64,000 nucleotides of DNA from Candidatus Thiodiazotropha sp. (ex Epidulcina cf. delphinae) (GCA_025656455.1 JAHXHS010000010.1:62001-126000), one strand, 5' to 3'; shown: positions 17,175 to 25,000, counted from the stretch's first letter. Numbers and translations are program-made. Notes: a model not told the origin generated them from the letters alone.

Positions 17175-17991
17175 AACGGCGCAGTCCATGGTCGAGCAAG
17201 TTGACCAACTGCTCGCCGAACTCGTGGGAACACTGCAACGAGCGCGCCGTAATAAAGGGGTAGTCCACAATCACCGAGGTCTGTTTGCCGAAGTTGCCGT
17301 GGTACTGGCCGTCGGGTCCGACGGCGTCGCTCAGCAGATACTCCAGCGCATAGGGCGGCGGCCCCATGTTGAAGTCGGTACCGACGAAGCCGGTGCCGTC
17401 ATGGTAGTCGTATTCGATGCAGTGACCGGTCACGTGCTTGCCGCGGATGATCGAATCACGCTCATTGAAATCGCGGGCGAAGACCAGACAGGTCACACCG
17501 TAACAGATGGCGGCAATCGGTCTGTCCAGTTTGTGAAATCCCAGGATCAGATCGTGCACACGCTGGTTGTTGACCATGTCGACGATCGGCCCGCTGCCGC
17601 CGACGAGCAACAGACCGGCGTATTCTTCAAGTTCCGCATGACACGCGCGCACCTTCTGAAAATAGGCTTCCCACTCACGCAGGAAGTTCGATGCGCTGAA
17701 ATAGGGCCGCTCCGGGAACCATTCGCTCAGATTGACCGGGTTATCCAGTTTTTCGCTATCCTTGATAGCCATGACCTGCTGCGCATCGGCCTCTGTGGTG
17801 ACGCACACGCCTAGCGGAGGGTCCACGTAGCTTGTATCGTAGCTCGGCGGCAGGGCGATCGGACGCTCACCCGTGGGGGTCACGAAGGTCAATTCGTAAC
17901 CCGCCTCTTCCAGCTTAACCATCGGGCCTGTCAACTCAACGCCCCAGTAACCGTAGTTTGACAAAACCGCCAGAATCTTCCCTTTACCCAT
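17164..17991 (-). CDS. DJ-1/PfpI family protein, Hsp31/glyoxalase III-like
   Basis: The 275-residue protein belongs to the larger DJ-1 class. It starts KILAVLSNYGYWGVELTGPMVKLEEAGYELTFVTP, has LLLVGGSG and the nucleophile elbow AAICYGVTCLVF, and ends with VIVDYPFITARSLQCSHEFGEQLV, resembling Hsp31-type proteins. These act as glutathione-independent glyoxalases or chaperones against reactive carbonyls. GGGAG nine bases before the ATG supports the start. It is the first gene of the leftward run and overlaps the ThDP enzyme gene, so an upstream promoter in 17,992-18,150 probably serves the whole set. Confidence 0.85.
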   Translation of the reverse strand: MGKGKILAVLSNYGYWGVELTGPMVKLEEAGYELTFVTPTGERPIALPPSYDTSYVDPPLGVCVTTEADAQQVMAIKDSEKLDNPVNLSEWFPERPYFSASNFLREWEAYFQKVRACHAELEEYAGLLLVGGSGPIVDMVNNQRVHDLILGFHKLDRPIAAICYGVTCLVFARDFNERDSIIRGKHVTGHCIEYDYHDGTGFVGTDFNMGPPPYALEYLLSDAVGPDGQYHGNFGKQTSVIVDYPFITARSLQCSHEFGEQLVNLLDHGLRRYGW

Positions 17992-18697
17992 GTTTCTTAA
18001 TCTCCCATTGTAATGCCACTTTGCTCAATGCAGCGTCGGTTGCCGTGGCAATACGAGCCACACGTCAACGGAGATGCCGCCAGCGGACACGCCTCAGAGC
18101 AGGCAACGCCCTACGCGACTATCAAACGTGACTGAAATAGAAGGAAGGAGTGGGTTAACAGCGGGACTGATGCGCCCCTTGCCAATAACTTGAACCTGAA
18201 CATAAAGCCGGCACCTCCATCTGTGCATGCACAAATCCCTTGCGGGGACGATTATTCGTCTGGGAAAGAATAGACGATAAGACTAAACATGCAAGGCGAA
18301 AAATAGGGACCTGAACCGCTGATGGATAAGCCTTGGCGCCCATCGATTGAGCGGTTAGGAGAACCCAACTTGATCACCAACAAGACCATTGCTGTCAGTT
18401 CAGCAAACAGATCGGAAAAGTGGCCAGGCAATTTTGCAAAACTCTTATCCAAGTAACGCAGACGCTCGAATGCGTCCATGTCGCTATGCCTAGCCCTGTG
18501 GATATAAGGATGTGGATGATTCTGATGTTCGCATAACACCGCTTGCTGAGTTCCTGCTCGGCTAGCTCATCCAATGCTTCATTTAGCCGAAACCGTTGTG
18601 CCCGGTCTTGCAGGAAAAGCTGCTTCACTTTAAAAAACAGCCGGCTTTACTCTTCAAGCTGCATTGACATATCTTATTGATTATAAAGAGAATCAGA
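17992..18697. other. 706-base stretch without a supported gene
   Basis: The right part (18,250-18,630) has two leftward frames, one starting MKQLFLQDRAQRFRLNEALDELAEQEL and the other holding MDAFERLRYLDKSFAKLPGHFSDLFAEL. Read together across one frameshift they could be a decayed gene, but I recognise no family. The left part (about 18,000-18,150) must hold the promoter of the leftward run, though no convincing -35/-10 pair stands out. A small GCCGGC palindrome followed on the minus strand by T6 (about 18,630-18,650) may end the tRNA-Cys transcript. Confidence 0.4.
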
Positions 18698-18771
18698 TGG
18701 AGGCTGAGCCCGGAATCGAACCGAGGTCCACGGCTTTGCAGGCCGCTGCATAACCACTCTGCCACTCAGCC
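18698..18771 (-). tRNA. tRNA-Cys(GCA)
   Basis: On the minus strand 74 bases fold as a complete tRNA: acceptor GGCTGAG/CTCAGCC, a D arm with GAGTGGTTATGCAG, anticodon stem GGCCT/AGCCG (weak at its ends) with loop CTGCAAA reading GCA, T arm with GGTTCGATTCC, and an encoded CCA end. It lies 83 bases after tRNA-Gly, the order glyW-cysT of E. coli. Confidence 0.95.
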
Positions 18772-18816
18772 AAGGGTCAGCATTCTATCACCTATCGGCG
18801 CTGAATCGAATGCTAA

Positions 18817-18844
18817 ACAAAAAAGCCCCGGTAGCGCCGAGGCT
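18817..18844 (-). terminator. Intrinsic terminator after tRNA-Gly
   Basis: Read leftward, AGCCTCGGCG-CTA-CCGGGGCT forms a G+C-rich hairpin (18,824-18,844) followed by a run of T (18,817-18,824). It lies between tRNA-Gly and tRNA-Cys, so it should end or attenuate the tRNA-Gly transcript before tRNA-Cys. Confidence 0.65.
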
Positions 18845-18854
18845 GTTTGTGAAT

Positions 18855-18930
<76 letters not shown>

Positions 18931-18948
18931 TGTATTCAGGAAGGGCGT

Positions 18949-18976
18949 ATTTTAGCCGCAGTTCCTCGCCTGTCAA
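18949..18976 (-). promoter_or_regulatory. Strong sigma-70 promoter of the tRNA-Gly gene
   Basis: TTGACA (18,971-18,976 on the minus strand) is a perfect -35, followed after 16 bases by TAAAAT (18,949-18,954). ACGCCC follows directly, the GC-rich discriminator associated with stringent control of stable RNA. The start point should lie about 10 bases before the tRNA 5' end. Confidence 0.75.
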
Positions 18977-18984
18977 CCTTTTCC

Positions 18985-19167
18985 TAGCCCGCATTTCCCA
19001 CACCCGTTCGTCGCGAGGCGGTTCAAGGGTGCGCCCTGGCTGGTTTTCGCGACCGAAGGGGCACGCAGGCATAGTCGACACTATGTCGAGCACCCTGACG
19101 GAGTGAAAGCCAGACAGGGCGTGCCATTGGGCCGCCGCAGCAGAAGGGGTGTGAGAAATGCGGGCTA
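18985..19167. repeat. 183-bp inverted-repeat element overlapping the stop codon of the Hsp20-like gene
   Basis: TAGCCCGCATTTCCCACACCC at the left end mirrors GGGTGTGAGAAATGCGGGCTA at the right end with one mismatch. The middle contains a second imperfect symmetry (CCCTGGCTGGTTTTC / GAAAGCCAGACAGGG). The right-hand CTA (19,165-19,167) is the stop codon of the leftward Hsp20-like gene. An 18-base piece of the same arm, CTAGCCCGCATTTCTCAC, recurs alone at 57,480-57,497. Confidence 0.6.
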
Positions 19168-19605
19168 GCGGTACGGCTTATAAGGCAAGGTAATCACGAT
19201 CACGCCGTCCTCCTCGGTTCTCTGCATCGCTTCGACATCAGCATCGCCGGGAAGTCTGAAACGACGGCGCATTGAGGAAGAGGCGCTGGAAAAAATGTAG
19301 CCACGCTCACTGCGATTCTCCACCCGGTGAGCCTCCTGATTCTCGACCACCAGGGAACGCCCCTCCACCTTCACTTGTAAGGCCTCTGGTGAGAATCCTT
19401 GGGTGAGAATTCGCAGATGATAGCCATTCTCGTCCCGATCCTGTTTGAATCTGACGCTTGTTTGCCTATTGAAGGAGGCGGGCCTTTCCATCGATCTATT
19501 GATGGGAGCGCCGCCGTAACCGAAATAGGCCGGAGGTTGAGCATGGATTGAAGGACTGAATGCAATCGCCAGGATAACGCTGAGTAGCAAACTCTCTTTT
19601 CTCAT
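19165..19605 (-). CDS. Hsp20/alpha-crystallin-like protein with signal peptide
   Basis: The 146-residue protein has a clear N-terminal export signal (MRKESLLLSVILAIAFSPSIHA) followed by an alpha-crystallin-type domain: GYHLRILTQGFSPEALQVKVEGRSL, VVENQEAH and a C-terminal RRRFRLPGDADVEAMQRTEEDGVIVITLPYKP. Small heat-shock proteins are normally cytoplasmic holdases, so an exported form implies envelope protein protection, as inferred for a few proteobacterial relatives. AAGGAGG seven bases before ATG 19,605 fixes the start; the longer frame to 19,707 runs into a repeat and is not coding. Its stop lies in the 18,985-19,167 element. Confidence 0.75.
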   Translation of the reverse strand: MRKESLLLSVILAIAFSPSIHAQPPAYFGYGGAPINRSMERPASFNRQTSVRFKQDRDENGYHLRILTQGFSPEALQVKVEGRSLVVENQEAHRVENRSERGYIFSSASSSMRRRFRLPGDADVEAMQRTEEDGVIVITLPYKPYR

Positions 19606-19641
19606 CTTAACGCCTCCTTTAGGGAATCCACCGCCTGCATT

Positions 19642-19730
19642 TATTAACCCGGCGACCAAATAGGTTGTGTTCAGGGCTGCAGGCTGGCACACAGCGGCTG
19701 AACACAACCTATTTGGTCGCCGGGTTAATA
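19642..19730. repeat. 89-bp perfect palindrome, TATTAACCCGGC family
   Basis: A 33-base arm (TATTAACCCGGCGACCAAAT and on to 19,674) is repeated as a perfect inverted copy at 19,698-19,730, with a 23-base spacer. It lies between pgsA and the Hsp20-like gene, starting 37 bases upstream of the latter's ATG. Other members sit at 20,462, 31,929, 32,124, 37,715, 39,020 and 45,825. Symmetric ends, absence of coding capacity and intergenic placement fit a miniature inverted-repeat element. Confidence 0.8.
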
Positions 19731-19804
19731 GTAAGCTTAGCAGCTCAAGTGGGGTCGATACGCCGTCGAATGATCAGAAAAAATACCCATCGATGGAACG
19801 CCGC

Positions 19805-20389
19805 CTATTTCCGCTCCAGGGTTCCGTCCAACCGCTCTTCTCCCAACAGGCTCGGCCAGGCCGCTCGTAAATAGACAACCATGGACCAGAGCGTAAGAAT
19901 CGCCGCCATGTAGAGCAGCACAAATCCAATCGTATAGATGGGTATTCCCCAGAGCGGCCTGTCGTATACCAAAAGCAGGATGGCGACCATCTGAATGGCG
20001 GTCTTGAACTTGCCTACCAAGGAGACTGCCACCATGGCCCTGGCGCCGAGTTCGGCCATCCACTCGCGTAGGGCCGAGATGGTGATTTCCCGACCGATGA
20101 TCACCGCGGCCGGTATCGCAAGCGCCGGGGTCGGTTCCGATTGAACCAGCAGCAACAGGGCGACAGCCACCATCAGCTTATCCGCCACAGGATCGAGAAA
20201 GGCGCCGAACGGCGAGACCTGTCCCCAGCGCCTGGCCAAATAGCCGTCGAACCAGTCGGTCACCGCCGCGACCGAGAAAACCACTGCGCAACTGATTCGG
20301 GCCCACTCCACGGGAAGGTAGAACAGCAGCACGAATACCGGAATCAGCACAATCCGCAGCAGGGTAAGTATGTTTGGAATGCTCCACAT
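19805..20389 (-). CDS. pgsA: CDP-diacylglycerol-glycerol-3-phosphate 3-phosphatidyltransferase
   Basis: This 194-residue inner-membrane enzyme makes phosphatidylglycerophosphate from CDP-diacylglycerol and glycerol 3-phosphate, the first committed step to phosphatidylglycerol and cardiolipin. The CDP-alcohol phosphotransferase signature is complete: D45, D48, G49, A52, R53, G62, D66 and D70 (TDWFDGYLARRWGQ...GAFLDPVAD). Four to six hydrophobic helices surround it. GGAG lies upstream of the ATG. It follows uvrC in the same direction, the usual gammaproteobacterial order, but a palindrome (20,462-20,494) sits between them. Confidence 0.96.
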   Translation of the reverse strand: MWSIPNILTLLRIVLIPVFVLLFYLPVEWARISCAVVFSVAAVTDWFDGYLARRWGQVSPFGAFLDPVADKLMVAVALLLLVQSEPTPALAIPAAVIIGREITISALREWMAELGARAMVAVSLVGKFKTAIQMVAILLLVYDRPLWGIPIYTIGFVLLYMAAILTLWSMVVYLRAAWPSLLGEERLDGTLERK

Positions 20390-20461
20390 TGTGATTTCTC
20401 CAACCGGAAATTCTCTCCAGGCAGACCCTTACTGACCGGTTTCGCCTAATGATTGCCGTCA

Positions 20462-20494
20462 TATTAACCCGACAACTAAGTTGCCGGGTTAATA
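20462..20494. repeat. 33-bp short palindrome, TATTAACCCGGC family, directly after uvrC
   Basis: TATTAACCCGACAAC and GTTGCCGGGTTAATA form a 15-bp stem with one mismatch and a three-base loop. It begins one base after the uvrC stop region, so it may end or stabilise that transcript. It appears to be a minimal form of the larger family with the middle lost. Confidence 0.7.
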
Positions 20495-20495
20495 A

Positions 20496-22316
20496 CTATC
20501 CTTTATCGTGAAGGGCGCGATAGATCTGCCCCGCCAAGGCCATGCTGATGCCCTCGACACTGGCGATATCTTCTATCCCCGCCCGGGAAAGTTCTTGCAG
20601 ACCACCGAACTGCCGCATCAACCGCTGACGCCGCTTGGGGCCTATACCCGGTATCTCCTCGAGCACCGAGCGATTACGTGCCCTGGAGCGCCGCTGTCGA
20701 TGGGCAGTGATGGCAAAGCGATGGGCTTCATCCCGAATCTGCTGGACAAGGTGCAGAGCCGGCGAATCTGCGGGCAGTATAATCGGTGGATTGCTCCCCA
20801 ACAAGAACAGCCGTTCCATACCTGCCTTGCGATCCGCACCCTTTGCCACCCCGACCAGGGTCAATCCGGAGATGGCCAAATCCTGCAGACACTCATGCAC
20901 GGCGTTCAACTGCCCCTTGCCGCCATCGATAAACAACAGATCCGGCAATGCCACCTCGCCTTTCCTGATTCTGCGATAGCGACGCTCCAGCGCCTGGCGC
21001 ATGGCGGCATAGTCATCGCCAGCGGTGATGCCTTCGATATTAAAGCGCCGGTAGTCAGACTTCAGCGGTCCCTGTCCATTGAAAACCACACAGGATGCGA
21101 CCGTCGACTCACCCTGGGTATGGCTGATATCGAAACACTCCATGCGTTCGGGCACGGCCGGCAGCTTCAACGCCTGCTGCAGCGCTAGAAGCCTATCCTC
21201 CATCTCGACACGGGCATTCAATCTGGCCTGCAGCGCCAGATCGGCATTTCCCTGCGCCATTTTCAACCAGCGGGCTCGCTCTCCCCGCACCTTGCTGGTA
21301 ATGCGAACCCGGCGCTTGGCCTGCCGGCTGAGCACCTCCTCCAGTAGCGCCTTGCCCTCTGGCTGTCTGCTGAGAATGATCTCGTTGGGGAGCGGTTTGT
21401 CGAGATAGTATTGGGAGACGAACGCCGCCAGGACCGTCTCTTCACTCGCCTCTTGAGGCACCTGGGGTTGGAACGACTTGTTACCCAGGTTTCGGCCTGA
21501 GCGGATATAGAAAACCTGCAAACAGGCGCTCCCCCCCTGCTTGGCCAGGGCCACGATATCAAGGTCCCCTCCCTCACCGCTCACATACTGCCTCTCCTGA
21601 ATGCGTCTCAGGTGCTTGATCTGATCCCGATATCGGGCCGCCTCCTCAAATGCCAGGCTGTGGGAGGCCTGTTCCATGCGTCGCACCAGATCGTTGATCA
21701 CCCGGCGCCCCTTCCCTTCCAGAAAGAGCACCGCATGCCCGACATCCGCGGCGTACTCCTCAGGGGTGACCATACTGACACAAGGTCCGCTACAACGCTT
21801 GATTTGATATTGCAGGCAGGGTCTGGAGCGATTGCGGAAAAAGCTCTCTTCGCACTGACGCACCGGAAACAGTTTCTGCAACAGCTGCAGGGTTTCCCGG
21901 GTCGATCCGGCACTGGGGTAGGGACCGAAAAAGCGCCCTTTGCCGCTACGCGCCCCGCGCCGGAACGAGAGCGCCGGATAGGGCTGGTCCGAGGAGAGAT
22001 GGATATAGGGATAGCTCTTGTCATCCCGCAGCAGTATGTTGTATTTGGGTTTTAGGGACTTGATCAGGTGGTTTTCGAGGATCAGCGCTTCTGCTTCCGT
22101 ATGGGTCACAATGATTTCGATCTGGACAATCTGCGACACCATCAGTTGGATTCGCCGGTTGAGACTGCGGGTAAAGTAGCTGGCTACCCGCTTCTTCAGA
22201 TTCTTTGCCTTGCCGACATAGAGCACCATGCCGTCAGGGTCGATCATGCGATAGACACCGGGCCTGGAGGTCAACGTCTTGAGGAAGCTGCCGTGATCAA
22301 AGACCTGCTGAGCCAT
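20496..22316 (-). CDS. uvrC: Excinuclease ABC subunit C
   Basis: UvrC makes both incisions around bulky DNA lesions in nucleotide excision repair with UvrA and UvrB. The 606 residues show the GIY-YIG nuclease (FLKTLTSRPGVYRMIDPDGMVLYVGKAKNLKKRV), the cysteine-containing segment CLQYQIKRCSGPCV, the UVR helix pair that contacts UvrB (EQASHSLAFEEAARYRDQIKHLRRI), the RNase-H-like second nuclease (MECFDISHTQGES, LLFIDGGKGQLNAV) and C-terminal helix-hairpin-helix repeats (EEIPGIGPKRRQRLM). ATG 22,316 matches homologues. A TTG at 22,346 that overlaps the upstream stop would add ten residues. Confidence 0.96.
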   Translation of the reverse strand: MAQQVFDHGSFLKTLTSRPGVYRMIDPDGMVLYVGKAKNLKKRVASYFTRSLNRRIQLMVSQIVQIEIIVTHTEAEALILENHLIKSLKPKYNILLRDDKSYPYIHLSSDQPYPALSFRRGARSGKGRFFGPYPSAGSTRETLQLLQKLFPVRQCEESFFRNRSRPCLQYQIKRCSGPCVSMVTPEEYAADVGHAVLFLEGKGRRVINDLVRRMEQASHSLAFEEAARYRDQIKHLRRIQERQYVSGEGGDLDIVALAKQGGSACLQVFYIRSGRNLGNKSFQPQVPQEASEETVLAAFVSQYYLDKPLPNEIILSRQPEGKALLEEVLSRQAKRRVRITSKVRGERARWLKMAQGNADLALQARLNARVEMEDRLLALQQALKLPAVPERMECFDISHTQGESTVASCVVFNGQGPLKSDYRRFNIEGITAGDDYAAMRQALERRYRRIRKGEVALPDLLFIDGGKGQLNAVHECLQDLAISGLTLVGVAKGADRKAGMERLFLLGSNPPIILPADSPALHLVQQIRDEAHRFAITAHRQRRSRARNRSVLEEIPGIGPKRRQRLMRQFGGLQELSRAGIEDIASVEGISMALAGQIYRALHDKG

Positions 22317-22342
22317 GGAACCGCTTTTCCCGCAGAGCCGTT

Positions 22343-22975
22343 TCAAACGGCATCAAGCGCCTCCCTGGCTCTGCGAAAGACCTGCTGAAACATCTTCGGT
22401 GTAAGCCGCCGGGTCTGAGTGTTGTAGCGGCTGCAGTGATAGGAATCGATCAACCGCAATTGATCGCTCAGCGCATGCTCCTTCCCATGGGAGAAGGGCA
22501 AGCGCTTTTGCCTGAGTCCCAAGGCCTTGACTATCGCCTGATGGGCGATCGACCCCAAGCCGACAACCAGGCTCTTCTCGGGCATGTTCCCCAGCTCTTC
22601 CCTCAGGTAACCGTTGCAGGTGTTGATTTCACTGCCGACCGGCTTATTCTGCGGCGGCAGACACTTCACCGCATTGGTGATCCGGCAATCGCGCAGCCGC
22701 AATCCATCCTGTCGGGAGCTCGCTATAGGCTGATTGGAGAAACCGAAATCATACAGTGTTTGATAAAGCAATATGCCGGCATGATCACCGGTAAAAGGGC
22801 GGCCGGTGGCATTGGCGCCATGCATCCCAGGCGCCAGACCAACAATCAACAGGCGTGCATCGGCATCGCCAAAAGACGCCACCGGTGCGGCGTGATAGTC
22901 AGGATAGTCGGCTCTTACCTGGCTGAGAAACTCAACCAACCGCGGACAGCGGCGGCATTGGATAGTCGATGACAT
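22343..22975 (-). CDS. Family 5 (UdgB-like) uracil-DNA glycosylase
   Basis: The 210-residue protein matches the family-5 iron-sulfur uracil-DNA glycosylases. The active-site loop is GLAPGMHGANATGRPFTGDHAG (the acidic residue of family 4 is replaced), and the closing motif is SYHCSRYNTQTRRLT. Cysteines for the cluster are CRRC at 7-10, AVKCLPP and NTCNGYL. It removes uracil or other deaminated bases from DNA. Start and stop are interlocked with its neighbours: one base overlaps uvrY upstream, and uvrC follows at once, so a damage-repair protein is coupled to uvrY-uvrC. That insertion is not found in E. coli. Confidence 0.88.
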   Translation of the reverse strand: MSSTIQCRRCPRLVEFLSQVRADYPDYHAAPVASFGDADARLLIVGLAPGMHGANATGRPFTGDHAGILLYQTLYDFGFSNQPIASSRQDGLRLRDCRITNAVKCLPPQNKPVGSEINTCNGYLREELGNMPEKSLVVGLGSIAHQAIVKALGLRQKRLPFSHGKEHALSDQLRLIDSYHCSRYNTQTRRLTPKMFQQVFRRAREALDAV

Positions 22976-23622
22976 TAATTATTTTCACTGTCTTTTAAGA
23001 TACCGTGACGATATGCCAGCCGTGTCAGTTCGACATCGTTCTTGAGCGCCAGTTTTTCGTAGATACGCTGTCGATAGGTACTCACTGTTTTCGGGCTGAG
23101 CGACAGAATATCGGAAATCTCTTGGTTCTTTTGGCCTTCAAGAATTTGCAACAATACCTGGGTCTCCCGTGATGAAAGCACCTTGAAGGGATTATCCGAA
23201 TACCCCTGCCACTCAGTCAAGGTGTGTTTCCTGGCCACATCCGAGGCGATATAGTGGTGGCCGTTGTAGACCGCCCGGATGGCGCGCAGCATTTCATCGG
23301 CCGGACAACCCTTGGTGAGAAACCCCATCGCCCCCACCTCGTGCAGTCGGGAGGGAAAAGGATCTTCATCCAGCACGGTCAGAGCAATCACCCTCAGATC
23401 AGGCTTGACCCGAAGCACCCTGCGGGTTGCCTCTATTCCGCCCATGCCTGGCATGTTGACATCCATCAAAACCACATCCGGAGATGTCTTCTTGACCAGC
23501 TCGATTGCCTCTTCACCGGTCGATGCCTCTCCGGCAACCTCAATATCGGATGCCTTGTCCAAAAGCCCCTTGACCCCGGTTCTGATCAGTTCGTGATCAT
23601 CAACCAGTAGAACTTTTATCAT
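22975..23622 (-). CDS. uvrY: UvrY/GacA-type response regulator
   Basis: A 215-residue NarL/FixJ-class regulator: receiver domain with the acidic pair D8-D9, phospho-acceptor D54 (VVLMDVNMPG) and K104 (GFLTKG), then a LuxR-type helix-turn-helix (LSSRETQVLLQILEGQKNQEISDILSLSPKTVSTYRQRIYEKL). In gammaproteobacteria it answers to BarA/GacS and drives csrB-type small RNAs. Location directly before uvrC supports orthology rather than a general NarL-type protein. The ATG has only a weak ribosome-binding site. No kinase gene is nearby. Confidence 0.93.
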   Translation of the reverse strand: MIKVLLVDDHELIRTGVKGLLDKASDIEVAGEASTGEEAIELVKKTSPDVVLMDVNMPGMGGIEATRRVLRVKPDLRVIALTVLDEDPFPSRLHEVGAMGFLTKGCPADEMLRAIRAVYNGHHYIASDVARKHTLTEWQGYSDNPFKVLSSRETQVLLQILEGQKNQEISDILSLSPKTVSTYRQRIYEKLALKNDVELTRLAYRHGILKDSENN

Positions 23623-23788
23623 TTTTGTATCTCATCAGATCCCTCTTAACGTTCACTGAAAGCCGGAAAACGCTTTCACCTACCCATGTGGCTTAGCACT
23701 ATACCTATCGATTGTAAGTAATTTACCCCAAACAGGCGATCACGGCGAGTACTCCAAGCCATAAAATTACCCTGCGGCCAGTAGGAGA

Positions 23789-24403
23789 TCAGCTCAATTC
23801 CGACATTGACAGCTCTCGATTAACTATTTGATTTTCATGCATAAAAGAATGGCCTTGCGCGACACAATAGCGCAGCCATTTTGAAAGAAACAGATTAATT
23901 CTCCAACGTTGCTCCAGGGTTGGATTCAATCCCCAGCGTTGTAACGGCAGCGTTGATTGTCGTAGATCGAGCACATCGATCTGCCTTGAGTCGTGATAGA
24001 CCCTTAACATCGCATCCGGGTCTGGATAATCCCCAACCGCATGACTGAAATAGTAAGTCAGATGAACGAGACTGGTATAGGGGGTCTGTTCAATGGCTTC
24101 AAGATAGAGATCCATCCCCTGATCAAGACTCGATTGGTAGTTGCCCGCCATCAGCGCGAGATCAGGCGCCAGGCGCATCAGCAAGGCATAGTTTTCCTCG
24201 CTGAGATCCAATACCTTCCCCATGGTCGGCCTTGCGGACAACAGATATTTCATACTCCATGGGTAAGTGACAAGTCTCATGAGAAGATGCGACTCCTTGA
24301 GTCTGTTATCGATTGACTTCGGCGAGGCCGAAAATTGAGAAAAATCCACAAAAAAACCTGGATAAGCCATCTCATCCAGGGCTGGCCACTGCCCGCTGTC
24401 CAC
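23789..24403 (-). CDS. Conserved hypothetical protein, 204 residues
   Basis: I do not recognise a named family. The protein is mostly helical, rich in Leu, Tyr and Trp, with stretches such as LSEENYALLMRLAPDLALM, YLEAIEQTPYTSLVHLTYYF and RWRINLFLSKWLRYCVAQGHSF; no signal peptide or membrane span. The helical repeats could be a TPR-like array, but no consensus is clear. Start is GTG 24,403 or ATG 24,370, without a strong ribosome-binding site. It lies 80 bases after the thioredoxin gene, both leftward, and may be cotranscribed. Confidence 0.6.
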   Translation of the reverse strand: MDSGQWPALDEMAYPGFFVDFSQFSASPKSIDNRLKESHLLMRLVTYPWSMKYLLSARPTMGKVLDLSEENYALLMRLAPDLALMAGNYQSSLDQGMDLYLEAIEQTPYTSLVHLTYYFSHAVGDYPDPDAMLRVYHDSRQIDVLDLRQSTLPLQRWGLNPTLEQRWRINLFLSKWLRYCVAQGHSFMHENQIVNRELSMSELS

Positions 24404-24483
24404 CCTATGAGCGCTACCCGGCTGAGTGTGCAGCCAGATTATATCGCCTTGAAGGAGTGTCAGGGTGCCTCGGTGGTTCTGAA

Positions 24484-24861
24484 TCAGGCGTTCTGACCGC
24501 CCTGCTGTTCCGCCTCAATCTGGGCGCGGACTTCATCCATATCCAACTCGCCGGCCTTGCTCAGCAACTCGCGGAAAGCGGATTCGGGTAGAGCGCCCGG
24601 CTGGGAGAAGATAATAATATTGTCACGGAAAATCATTAACGTGGGTATGGAGCGCACTTGGAAGTGCATCGCCAACTCCTGTTCTTGTTCCGTATTGACC
24701 TTGCCGAAGACGATTTTCGGATGATCTTCCGACACCGTTTCGTAGGTTGGGGCAAAGGAGCGACATGGCCCACACCAGGGAGCCCAAAAATCGATAATCA
24801 CGAAATCGTTTCCGGTTATCGTCGCCTCGAAGTTATCTTTTGTCAGTTCTACTACAGCCAC
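24484..24861 (-). CDS. Thioredoxin
   Basis: The 125-residue protein has the active site WCGPC (29-33) in FVIIDFWAPWCGPCRSFAPTYE, the cis-proline loop RSIPTLMIF, and a closing helix. It reduces protein disulfides in the cytoplasm. It is about 15-20 residues longer than E. coli TrxA because of an acidic tail (MDEVRAQIEAEQQGGQ). The pairing with a hypothetical gene downstream, not rho, argues against calling it TrxA itself; a thioredoxin-1 paralogue is more likely. Confidence 0.9.
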   Translation of the reverse strand: MAVVELTKDNFEATITGNDFVIIDFWAPWCGPCRSFAPTYETVSEDHPKIVFGKVNTEQEQELAMHFQVRSIPTLMIFRDNIIIFSQPGALPESAFRELLSKAGELDMDEVRAQIEAEQQGGQNA

Positions 24862-25000
24862 GTTGCTGCCCCTTGTGAATGTTAAGAATTGGCACCGATA
24901 GTATCAGAATAGCCTATTAAATGCCTGCTGGATTCGCGCCTGTCTAGAATGGGATTTTTTGCGCGTAACCGACCGCCGGAGCTTGCCCGATGGCGGGGCA

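Noticed and set aside
18252..18628. Two leftward frames, possibly one gene with a frameshift
   Set aside because: No family resemblance, no clear start site, and the join needs an assumed frameshift; described only as part of the gene-free stretch.
19606..19707. N-terminal extension of the Hsp20-like gene
   Set aside because: It is encoded by the arm of a repeat element, and the good ribosome-binding site is at the inner ATG.
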